A DNA stretch of 8,854 nt. Source: CAZIOQ01 sp964540975 (lineage in GTDB: Bacteria > Patescibacteriota > Microgenomatia > UBA12405 > UBA6130). The position numbers were made by a program, and so were the translations under genes. The DNA lies in NCBI GenBank assembly GCA_964540975.1, contig CAZIOQ010000014.1, positions 1 through 8,854 on the forward strand. The letters are read 5' to 3'. The notes beneath the pieces were generated by a model. It was not told the origin of the DNA. It searched no databases and saw only the letters and a program-made list of their open reading frames with translations. Positions 1-5,203 of this stretch are shown one piece after another; within the stretch, counting starts at the first letter, position 1; each line of letters begins with the position of its first letter.

Positions 1-519
1 GAGAGCTTCTCCGTAGATCGCTGGAGATAGGAGAAGCTCTCCTAGCGGACTGTTGGGCCGAAGAAATGGTCCGTCCATCTTTCCACTCCTTCAGTGGAAA
101 CTAGGGTTGTTAGCCCGACCAACAGCTGCATCCAGTCTGTCGACCTCAGACTAAAATCAGCTGTCTCCGCCCGATGCGGCTAGGATACTTGAAAAAGGTT
201 TTGGTTTTTCAAAAGAGTAAGACTTTTGAGGTTTTGGGGAAGATTTTTTAGTTTCTTACCTCCATTGGTGGTCTTAAGAAAGACCAGGGCTTTTTTCTTA
301 ACCCATATAGTTTTTTGGGTAAGCCATTTTTATTTGGAACGGTAAAGAAACCTTAGTCTTCCTTACAACCTTAAGTCTTTTCCTAAACCTCAACTTTCTT
401 CAAGGGTCTTTTCCGATGATGTTAGCTTCCCAAGCTTGTTTGGGAGTAACACCTCCTTTTTTGCCAAAACTGAATTTTAAAGGTGCTTTGGATCTTTCTT
501 CGCTATTGAAGAAAATCCT
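1..519 (-). ncRNA. Candidate large structured RNA, unknown family, runs off the window edge
   Basis: No intact gene lies here. A strong promoter (526-554) predicts minus-strand transcription starting near 519. The transcript would open directly with a hairpin (518-508 pairing with 501-490, one bulge). Further stems, in plus coordinates, are 429-433/440-444, 269-275/280-286, and 189-196/205-212 (8 bp). From about 187 down to 1 the DNA is clearly GC-richer than its surroundings and densely paired: 167-170/176-179, 123-128/158-163 enclosing 134-139/147-152, a long-range 50-56/119-125, 80-87/93-100 (8 bp), and 1-12/30-41 (12 bp). I looked for tmRNA (T-arm, tag, TTCGAC start), RNase P (GAGGAAAGTCC), SRP and 6S signatures and found none. 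Alternatives are the leader of a gene beyond position 1, or a decayed gene: an open minus-strand frame of 54 codons with a TTG start spans 400-564. GC-rich islands in AT-rich genomes are often structured RNAs; the rest is inference. Confidence 0.4.
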
Positions 520-525
520 GAGTAT

Positions 526-554
526 CTTATAGTAAAAAATAAAGAAAAGGTCAA
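526..554 (-). promoter_or_regulatory. Strong sigma-70-type promoter reading leftward
   Basis: On the minus strand a TTGACC -35 box (554-549) is followed by a 17-nt spacer and a TATAAG -10 box (531-526). Box quality and spacing are near ideal. Predicted start is about 519, a purine. It sits 13 nt beyond the stop codon of the ATPase-like gene, so it gives the structured region 1-519 its own transcription. Confidence 0.6.
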
Positions 555-566
555 GAGTCGGCAAAA

Positions 567-1790
567 TTATTTTCGGTAAGAATATCTTTGGCGGGAAACG
601 CGAAGAACCTTTTCCCGGTTTTGGTTGCGAGAGACAGGTAAAGGCAAGGTATAAGCAAAAAACAGCCGAGAGGTTAAATTATCAATCGCCAGCTTAATAA
701 TAATTTGCAAATTAGAAAGCCTAACTAAATCCTTTTCACTAAATACTCTTCCAAATTCTTTTTCCAAAATTTTCGCATCTTCCGCCCCAACCAAAAAGGA
801 AATTAGCGTGCCAGCATTCCCCAAAATCGCTTTTTGCACCGGTTTGGTAATTTGGGCCATATATTGGTTTGCCAAACAAAGATTCAACCGATATTTTCGC
901 GCCTCAGATAAAACTACCCTTCCCCAGGCAATATTGGGAATTTTGATATTCTGATTGGGTAAATGCCACAAAGTTGCCAATTCTGAAGAGGAAAAAATTT
1001 GCCAAGGAGGAACAAAATTAGTTGTCCTTTCAAAAATCGCCTGACGAAATTTATTTTTAATCAAAAGGTTTGGGGCTTTAAAACCTAAAGAATTACCATC
1101 ACCGCGGGAAAAAACAGCAAAAGCGCCGATTAAAGAATTAAGCCCGCTTGAGGAGGAAGCAAGTAGCCTTATTCCCGTCCGCAAACCAACTTCGTTTGCC
1201 TTTTGCTTGATTAAATTTTCTGCCGGCAGTGGCTGTCTTTCTGTTTGAGAAATTTTAATCCCCTGCTCCACCGCAGACAGCGCCCTTTTTTGCCAATTTT
1301 TTGGTGCTGCCTGTAAAACGATTTGAACCAGCAAAAAATCATCAGCTCCAGCTTTACTCATCACTGCCAAAACCGAAGATAAAGGATCTACATCTTTAAA
1401 ATCTTGATAAGTTTTTATCGGATAATAAAAAGAATTTGTTTGGATCAGTTGGCCACTAAAGATGACTTGATTTTGCCAGTGGCTTAAATAATCAAGAGTT
1501 TTGTCTAAAACTGCCAGCGGCCAGGCAGCCAAGATTTGACTTTCAAAAAAAGGCAAAAATTCTGGTTCAAAAATAGCATAAAAACGAATTTGTTGATTAA
1601 AACAGGCAATTTCCAAAACTAAAGTTTGCGGTTTTTCTTTTTTAAGTTTTCCAAAAAACCCAGGAGTTTTTAGCGATCGAGAAAGCGAAGAAAAAAATCC
1701 TGCCGCCACCTCAGTTGTATACTCATTTTCCCGCGGAACTTTAATTTCCAAAATTATTTTTTCCTCCATAATTTTAAAAAATTTTAACAA
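567..1790 (-). CDS. CPR-type conjugation/type IV ATPase homologue lacking its Walker motifs
   Basis: 407 residues from a TTG at 1790; an ATG at 1769 (MEEKII) is the alternative. Neither has a good ribosome binding site; GAGAGAG lies 10-16 nt before the TTG. Residues 10-290 match, from memory, the N-terminal domain of the large VirD4/HerA/TraG-like ATPases common in CPR genomes (DUF8128-like): KVPRENE near 18, DVDPLSSVLAVMSK at 133-146, the ELATLWHLPN strand at 270-279, PNIAW at 285-289. Residues 291-385 match the C-terminal end of the same ATPases: VLSEARKYRLNL at 293-304, NQY, ILGNAGTLISF, GAEDAKILEKEF, and a TLPLP end. The middle that should hold Walker A (GKTGxGKS) and Walker B (DPHGD) is absent, joined in frame near residue 290 (about base 921). 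Whether it is a pseudogene, a non-catalytic subunit or an assembly collapse is open. Full-length relatives couple ATP hydrolysis to DNA or protein transfer at the membrane; this product should not bind ATP. Confidence 0.8.
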   Translation of the reverse strand: MLKFFKIMEEKIILEIKVPRENEYTTEVAAGFFSSLSRSLKTPGFFGKLKKEKPQTLVLEIACFNQQIRFYAIFEPEFLPFFESQILAAWPLAVLDKTLDYLSHWQNQVIFSGQLIQTNSFYYPIKTYQDFKDVDPLSSVLAVMSKAGADDFLLVQIVLQAAPKNWQKRALSAVEQGIKISQTERQPLPAENLIKQKANEVGLRTGIRLLASSSSGLNSLIGAFAVFSRGDGNSLGFKAPNLLIKNKFRQAIFERTTNFVPPWQIFSSSELATLWHLPNQNIKIPNIAWGRVVLSEARKYRLNLCLANQYMAQITKPVQKAILGNAGTLISFLVGAEDAKILEKEFGRVFSEKDLVRLSNLQIIIKLAIDNLTSRLFFAYTLPLPVSRNQNREKVLRVSRQRYSYRK

Positions 1791-1813
1791 ATAATTCGCT
1801 CTCTCTCAAAATT

Positions 1814-1873
1814 TTATTCCCTAAACCATTCTTCAAAAACTTTTTTACCGATCGGGGCGGCGACAGCTGCTGA
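1814..1873 (-). pseudogene. Probable C-terminal remnant of a penicillin-binding protein
   Basis: On the minus strand the codons before a TAA at 1814-1816 read SAAVAAPIGKKVFEEWFRE. That resembles the last residues of PBP2/FtsI-type transpeptidases, which commonly end in an AAPIxKxxxE pattern followed by aromatic residues. Upstream in the same frame the sequence stops looking like a PBP (no KTG motif, low-complexity residues) and runs into the promoter and leader of the RRM gene. The stop lies 24-45 nt before the two possible starts of the ATPase-like gene, normal spacing for an operon whose first gene is now lost. Only about 19 residues support this, so chance similarity is possible. Confidence 0.35.
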
Positions 1874-1887
1874 CTTCAAACAAGATG

Positions 1888-1921
1888 TTGTGGTTTTTTT
1901 TAAAGAGGAGTAAAATATAAT
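1888..1921 (+). promoter_or_regulatory. Promoter of the RRM gene
   Basis: A perfect TATAAT -10 box lies at 1916-1921. No good -35 is present at 16-18 nt; TTGTGG at 1888-1893 is spaced 22 nt away, so the -35 is weak or absent. The predicted start near 1928 leaves a leader of about 90 nt. Confidence 0.5.
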
Positions 1922-1938
1922 TGTTAACATTATTAAGT

Positions 1939-2008
1939 TGGAGAGAACTTCCGGTAGCTTCCTTAAGGCAGCTTCTTGGTAGGCTCCAGCATTTTCTAAA
2001 AGGAGGTG
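1939..2008 (+). promoter_or_regulatory. Structured leader and strong Shine-Dalgarno of the RRM gene
   Basis: The leader can fold with TGGAG (1939-1943) pairing to CTCCA (1984-1988). The enclosed arm is an AGCT/AGCT stem over CC-TTAA-GG (around 1957-1974). It is followed by AAAGGAGGTG at 1999-2008, the strongest ribosome binding site in the window. A long leader upstream of a small RRM gene recalls cold-inducible rbp genes of cyanobacteria, but regulation here is only inferred. Confidence 0.4.
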
Positions 2009-2018
2009 AGCAACAAAA

Positions 2019-2318
2019 ATGGCTCAAGTAAGACTTTATGTTGGTAATTTGCCTTGGTCTGTTAATTCTGATCAGCTAGGACAACATTTTGCTCAGGCTG
2101 GTCAAGTAATTTCTGCCCAGGTGGTGACTGACAAATATTCTGGCAGATCGCGTGGTTTTGGTTTTGTTGAGATGTCTTCAGATGAGGAAGCCCAAAAAGC
2201 AATCGAGATGTTCAATGGCAAAGATTTTGAAGGAAGGAATATTGTGGTCAACATTGCCCGGCCAAAAACCGAAGATCAAGGAAGAGAAAGAACTCAAAGT
2301 AGGGGATTTAGAAAGTAA
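2019..2318 (+). CDS. Small single-RRM RNA-binding protein
   Basis: 99 residues, the usual size of bacterial stand-alone RRM proteins. One RRM fills residues 4-83: RNP2 is LYVGNL (6-11) and RNP1 is RGFGFVEM (45-52), so the aromatic residues that stack on single-stranded RNA are present (Tyr7, Phe47, Phe49). The tail from about 82 is short, basic and arginine-rich (RERTQSRGFRK). The ATG at 2019 is fixed by an excellent ribosome binding site 10 nt upstream. It has its own promoter and a 90-nt leader. Related cyanobacterial Rbp proteins bind RNA broadly and are often cold-induced; the RNA targets here are unknown. No convincing hairpin terminator follows, only a T-run at 2330-2335, so some read-through to the sigma gene is possible. 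Confidence 0.95.
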   Translation: MAQVRLYVGNLPWSVNSDQLGQHFAQAGQVISAQVVTDKYSGRSRGFGFVEMSSDEEAQKAIEMFNGKDFEGRNIVVNIARPKTEDQGRERTQSRGFRK

Positions 2319-2375
2319 AGGCCCTGGTTTTTTCTTTGCCGTTATTGTCGGAACTAACAATTTCCAGTAATTTTT

Positions 2376-2384
2376 TGGTAAAAT
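2376..2384 (+). promoter_or_regulatory. Extended -10 promoter upstream of the sigma gene
   Basis: TGG-TAAAAT (2376-2384) fits an extended -10 element (TGn plus -10). No convincing -35 is seen at 16-18 nt. The predicted start is near 2391, which would make the farthest-upstream TTG (2394) leaderless and favours a start at 2460/2463 or 2532. Confidence 0.4.
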
Positions 2385-2531
2385 AAGCAGAGCTTGATTT
2401 TCGCTACGCTCAAAAAAGACAAGTTAGCGGGAGCGGAAATAAGTTTGAGGGGGGATAAGTTGTTGAAAAACTGCCAAGCGCAGGGAGAGGGTCAAACTAA
2501 AATAACCAAGCTACCCGCCGAAGCTAATTCG

Positions 2532-3443
2532 ATGAAACAAGAAAGGGAAAATCTTAAAATTCCTCAACCGCTTGAGGCTTATCTTAAAGAGATTCGCTGT
2601 CTGCCTCCTTTGAGCCAAGAAGAAATTGACAATCTTTACCGAGAATCTATTTTAAAAGCAAGAGAGATAAAAGAAAAACTAAACCAAGATCCAATTTCTG
2701 CCCAAGAGCAAGAAGTTCTTGAAAGAGCAAGAGAGGCGAGAGAAAAAGTAATCCTTCACAATTTGCCTCTGGTAGTTTTTTTAGCCAAAAAAATCCGGCC
2801 ACCTTCAAATCCCCAATTTCCTGACTTGATCCAAGCTGGCAATATTGGTCTGATAATCGCTGTTGATAAATACAAACCAGGCCTGGGAACTTTCTCTAAT
2901 TATGCTTGTTGGTGGATTTTTGGAAAAATCATCAAGGAGATTGCCAAACAAGGAAATTCATTTTCTCTTTCACCCCATTCTTTTGCGAATCTCAGAAAAA
3001 TAGCTAAATACCAGGAGGGTTTTTTAAATAAGTTTGGCCGGGAACCATCAGAGGAAGAAATTAGCCAAGGGACGAACCTTTCAATTACTACCACTAAAAA
3101 CATCTTAAATTTAAAGACGGCCAGAAAAGCAGTTTCCCTGGACGAACCTGTCGGTGATAGGCAAACTCCTTTAGAAGAGCTTCTTTCTGATTCTGATTTT
3201 TCAGTAGAAGAAACAGTGATAAACAGACTAATGAGTGAAGAGTCTTTGTCAAAAGCTTTTTCCTCTCTTACTCAAAGAGAGGCTGAGGTTTTATCCCTCC
3301 AATTTGGAAGAGACTCTCTTTCTCCAAAGGAAATAAGAAAAAGGTTAGGGCTTTCCAAACAAAGAATCTATAAAATACAAAAAGAGGCTTTCTTAAGACT
3401 GAGAAAACATTTGCTTAGAAAACATTTGATGGGAAACTCTTGA
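2532..3443 (+). CDS. Divergent sigma-70 family RNA polymerase sigma factor
   Basis: 303 residues from the ATG at 2532. The frame is open back to a TTG at 2394. TTG codons at 2460 and 2463 follow a GAGGGGGG purine run (2447-2454) at 5-8 nt and are credible alternatives; the extra N-terminus carries no recognisable domain. Domains in order: region 1.2 (PLEAYLKEI, about 13-33), region 2 (about 70-140, with DLIQAGNIGL and FSNYACWWI), region 3 (about 155-200), and region 4 with a helix-turn-helix (about 245-295, LTQREAEVLSLQFG then SKQRIYKIQKEAFLRLR). Region 2.4 departs from housekeeping RpoD: after WWI it reads FGKIIKEI instead of RQAITRAI, and a residue is missing before the FSNYA stretch. The protein also lacks the long acidic region 1.1. 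This suggests an alternative sigma with altered -10 recognition. It is one of the few genes here ending in TGA. Confidence 0.92.
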   Translation: MKQERENLKIPQPLEAYLKEIRCLPPLSQEEIDNLYRESILKAREIKEKLNQDPISAQEQEVLERAREAREKVILHNLPLVVFLAKKIRPPSNPQFPDLIQAGNIGLIIAVDKYKPGLGTFSNYACWWIFGKIIKEIAKQGNSFSLSPHSFANLRKIAKYQEGFLNKFGREPSEEEISQGTNLSITTTKNILNLKTARKAVSLDEPVGDRQTPLEELLSDSDFSVEETVINRLMSEESLSKAFSSLTQREAEVLSLQFGRDSLSPKEIRKRLGLSKQRIYKIQKEAFLRLRKHLLRKHLMGNS

Positions 3444-3456
3444 GAGGCTCAACGAC

Positions 3457-3523
3457 CCCACCAATCCTTGTTTAATCGCGGAGCATTTATACAACCCGCG
3501 GTGGGAAGCGCCGCCGAAACGGC
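3457..3523. other. GC-rich nested stem-loops between sigma gene and tRNAs
   Basis: CCCAC (3457-3461) pairs with GTGGG (3501-3505), enclosing CGCGG (3477-3481) paired with CCGCG (3496-3500). A separate hairpin GCCG-AAA-CGGC follows at 3513-3523. The block is GC-rich against an AT-rich background. Neither strand has a T-run after the stems, so these are not ordinary intrinsic terminators. They could be a processing signal in the tRNA 3' trailer, a 3' UTR structure of the sigma mRNA, or a small RNA. Confidence 0.4.
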
Positions 3524-3549
3524 AAGCCAAAAAGATGAGAGTTTGATGC

Positions 3550-3625
3550 TGGAGCCCTCGTCCGGGATCGAACCGGAGACCTTACCCTTACCAAGGGTAC
3601 GCTCTGCCAACTGAGCTACGAGGGC
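3550..3625 (-). tRNA. tRNA-Thr(GGT)
   Basis: The minus strand folds as a standard cloverleaf of 76 nt including an encoded CCA. Acceptor GCCCTCG pairs with CGAGGGC, discriminator is T, D-arm GCTC...GAGC, anticodon stem TACCC/GGGTA with loop TTGGTAA giving anticodon GGT, and T-arm TCCGG/CCGGA with TTCGATC loop. It reads ACC/ACU threonine codons. It is the second tRNA of a two-tRNA unit. Confidence 0.97.
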
Positions 3626-3644
3626 AATTTGGCATTAATTTTTG

Positions 3645-3717
3645 AGCCACCTCAGGGATTCGAACCCTGGACCTGCCGCTTACAAAGCGGTTGCTCTGCC
3701 AGCTGAGCTAAGGTGGC
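3645..3717 (-). tRNA. tRNA-Thr(TGT)
   Basis: The minus strand folds as a 73-nt cloverleaf. Acceptor GCCACCT pairs with AGGTGGC, discriminator is T, and the anticodon loop TTTGTAA gives anticodon TGT (ACA/ACG codons). The T-loop is TTCGAAT. The 3' end is followed by CA rather than CCA, so CCA must be added by the nucleotidyltransferase, unlike the neighbouring tRNA-Thr(GGT). The anticodon stem top pair is an A-C mismatch. It is first in the unit, about 26 nt after the predicted start site. Confidence 0.96.
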
Positions 3718-3749
3718 AAGCAAAATTGCTTTTGCTAATTCTTTTCTCT

Positions 3750-3778
3750 ATTATATCAACAATCATTTTTGAGGTAAA
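3750..3778 (-). promoter_or_regulatory. Promoter of the tRNA-Thr unit
   Basis: On the minus strand TTTACC (3778-3773) is followed by a 17-nt spacer and a perfect TATAAT (3755-3750), preceded by TGA as an extended -10. Start is predicted near 3743. The -35 box overlaps the ribosome binding site of the plus-strand glycosyltransferase gene. Confidence 0.7.
3771..3775 (+). promoter_or_regulatory. Shine-Dalgarno GAGGT of the glycosyltransferase gene
   Basis: GAGGT ends 5 nt before the ATG at 3781 and fixes that start. It overlaps, on the opposite strand, the -35 box of the tRNA promoter. Confidence 0.6.
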
Positions 3779-3780
3779 TA

Positions 3781-4851
3781 ATGAAAAAAGTTTTAATTTT
3801 TACCACAGCGATGGGCCATCAAAGTTTGGCTCAGGCAGGCAAGCAAGCTTTTGAACAAGCTGGTTGGCAAACAAAAATTTATTTTTCTAATTTTAGGCCA
3901 GAGTTGCGACTTTACAATTTTCTTGCTGGAGTTTTGCCCTTTGTTTGGCGCTGGTGGTTTACAATCAGCCAAAAACCCTTAATGTTAAAGTTCTTTAGAC
4001 CCTATCTTGGTCTTAGAAAAAAAGCCGCTCTTGAAAAGGCGATTAAAAATTTTCAACCGGATTTGGTGATTTCTACTTATTTTATTTATAACTTTGCTTT
4101 GGCGAGGTTTAAGAAAAAATTTGGTTTTAAGTTTTTTAATCTTTTGGCTGATCCAAGAACAATCCATCCTTCAACAATTTGCTCCCAGGCTGACTTGAAT
4201 TTGGTTTATGATCAGCAAGCTGCCTGGTTTTTAAAAAATTTTGGTTTGCCGGAGAAAAAGATCAAGATAATTGGTTGGTTGACAAAAAAGGATTTTTATC
4301 AAGCTTCTTATCAAAAGAAAAATTCAGCAGAGTTTGTTATTTTATTTTGTGGTGGAAGCTGGGGGAGATTGCATCTTTTAAAGATTTTGCCTTTGTTTTT
4401 AAATCTGCCTTTAAAAACGAGGCTGATTTTGGTGGCGGGCAAAAGTCGGTTGCTTTACTTTGGCTACCAACTTTTTAAAATCGCGGTGGAGAAAAAAACT
4501 AAGATTGAAGTTTATCGTTTTTTAAATGATCTGGAAAGATTTTTTTGCCAATCAGATTTGATTGTTGGTAAAGCTGGCCCTAATCTTTTGTTTGAATCAG
4601 TGGCAGCTGGCAGACCATTTTTGGCGATTTCTCATATTCCTGGTCAGGAAGATGGCAATTTAGCCATTATTGAAGAAAAAAAGTTGGGTTGGGTGGCCGA
4701 GAGCCGAGAAAAACTGAAAAAAATCTTAATCAAAATTTTCCAGGACCCAAGTTTTTATCGGTCAGTTTTAAAGAGGATTAAAAAAGAGAGAAGGAAAAAT
4801 CAAAAGGCGGCTAAAAAATTAGTTAATCTTGCTTCTTTAGCGGTGGAGTAG
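3781..4851 (+). CDS. MurG/MGDG-synthase-like GT-B glycosyltransferase
   Basis: 356 residues, about the length of MurG and slightly short of UgtP/MGDG synthases. The N-terminal Rossmann half starts MKKVLIFTTAMGHQS, where the GH after the first strand matches the acceptor-side loop of glycosyltransferase family 28. The second half has the GGSWG loop (about 190-194) and the nucleotide-sugar motif GPNLLFESVAAGRPF (about 265-279) followed by PGQEDGN (about 286-292), as in MurG and processive diacylglycerol glucosyltransferases. A hydrophobic, aromatic stretch near 45-75 fits membrane association. The family transfers a sugar from a UDP-sugar to a lipid acceptor at the inner leaflet. The sequence does not separate diacylglycerol from lipid I as acceptor; the PGQE-GN form leans towards diacylglycerol enzymes. 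The C-terminus is very lysine-rich. It stands alone, divergent from the tRNAs, with no obvious consensus promoter of its own. Confidence 0.85.
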   Translation: MKKVLIFTTAMGHQSLAQAGKQAFEQAGWQTKIYFSNFRPELRLYNFLAGVLPFVWRWWFTISQKPLMLKFFRPYLGLRKKAALEKAIKNFQPDLVISTYFIYNFALARFKKKFGFKFFNLLADPRTIHPSTICSQADLNLVYDQQAAWFLKNFGLPEKKIKIIGWLTKKDFYQASYQKKNSAEFVILFCGGSWGRLHLLKILPLFLNLPLKTRLILVAGKSRLLYFGYQLFKIAVEKKTKIEVYRFLNDLERFFCQSDLIVGKAGPNLLFESVAAGRPFLAISHIPGQEDGNLAIIEEKKLGWVAESREKLKKILIKIFQDPSFYRSVLKRIKKERRKNQKAAKKLVNLASLAVE

Positions 4852-5020
4852 GGCCTTTAAGAAAATCCCGCCGAAAGGCCTGGAAAAGATTTTCCCCGAA
4901 GGGAAAAAGTGGGTGGACTGCTTTAAAAAGACGCGTCCTCCCAGTCAAAAAATTGTGGAGGAAAAACTCTTTCCCAGTTTTCAAAAGTCCTTTCAGCAGG
5001 ACAATTTCATTTTAGAATAA
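4852..5020 (+). other. Cluster of stem-loops downstream of the glycosyltransferase gene
   Basis: Starting at the first base after the stop, four stems follow each other: GGCCTTT (4852-4858) with AAAGGCC (4874-4880); TTTTCCC (4890-4896) with GGGAAAA (4901-4907) around a CGAA tetraloop (UUCG type on the other strand); TGGG-T-GGAC (4910-4918) with GTCC-T-CCCA (4935-4943); and GTCCT (4987-4991) with AGGAC (4998-5002). None has a following T-run. The same stretch is also open in one plus frame from 4841 to a TAA at 5018-5020. A GTG at 4913 would give a 35-residue lysine-rich peptide (MDCFKKTRPPS start), with only a weak purine run upstream. It may be a folded 3' UTR, a small RNA, or a gene scrap. 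Confidence 0.35.
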
Positions 5021-5031
5021 TTGAATTTAGA

Positions 5032-5113
5032 ATGTCAAGTTTAGAAATTAGCTTGACCAAAGAAGAAATTTGCCGAAGTTAAGGAACTTTGTCATTTAAC
5101 ATTTAATGATTAA
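5032..5113 (+). pseudogene. Possible frameshifted remnant resembling GatC
   Basis: An ATG at 5032 opens MSSLEISLTKEEI and then stops early. Skipping one T at 5071 restores AEVKELCHLTFND before a TAA at 5111. The combined pattern resembles the N-terminus of GatC (a LTKEEV start followed by A-L-x-x-L), the small subunit of the GatCAB amidotransferase, but covers only about 26 of the usual 95 residues. It is short enough to be coincidence. No gatA or gatB is in the window. Confidence 0.22.
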
Positions 5114-5179
5114 TGCCGCCTAAAACACAACCTGCCTTAAAAAAAGTTTTAAGAAAGTTGTTCAACATTGAAAGTTAAG

Positions 5180-5203
5180 CATTTTAGGTGTAAACTTAAA
5201 ATG
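5180..5203 (+). promoter_or_regulatory. Inverted repeat ahead of the cysteine desulfurase gene
   Basis: CATTTTA (5180-5186) and TAAAATG (5197-5203) form a 7-bp inverted repeat spaced by 10 nt, with a TAAAAT hexamer (5197-5202) that could be a -10 box. Just upstream, GAAAGTT occurs twice 17 nt apart (5153-5159, 5170-5176) around the palindrome TTCAA-CA-TTGAA (5161-5172). This may be an operator or promoter for the Fe-S genes. No regulator is identified and no good -35 fits. Confidence 0.25.

Noticed and set aside
1..190. tmRNA, RNase P RNA, SRP RNA or a 16S/23S rRNA fragment
   Set aside because: The key landmarks are missing (tRNA-like T-arm and tag for tmRNA, GAGGAAAGTCC for RNase P, the SRP GGAA-tetraloop domain), and I recognise no rRNA helices. 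A diverged member of a known family is not excluded.
1845..2027. Minus-strand 60-codon open frame across the RRM leader
   Set aside because: It overlaps the RRM promoter, leader and start, and has no recognisable protein features. The neighbouring minus frame carries the PBP-like tail instead.
2319..2340. Intrinsic terminator after the RRM gene
   Set aside because: There is a T-run but no convincing stem before it.
3443..3560. TGA read as glycine (SR1/Gracilibacteria code)
   Set aside because: The frame after the sigma TGA continues only through hairpins and into the antisense of a tRNA, so TGA acts as a normal stop. No internal TGA is needed in any intact gene.
3642..3854. Plus-strand open frame beginning MSHLRDSNPGPAAYKAV
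   Set aside because: This is the reverse strand of the tRNA-Thr(TGT) gene read as protein, a common annotation artefact, running into the glycosyltransferase gene in another frame.
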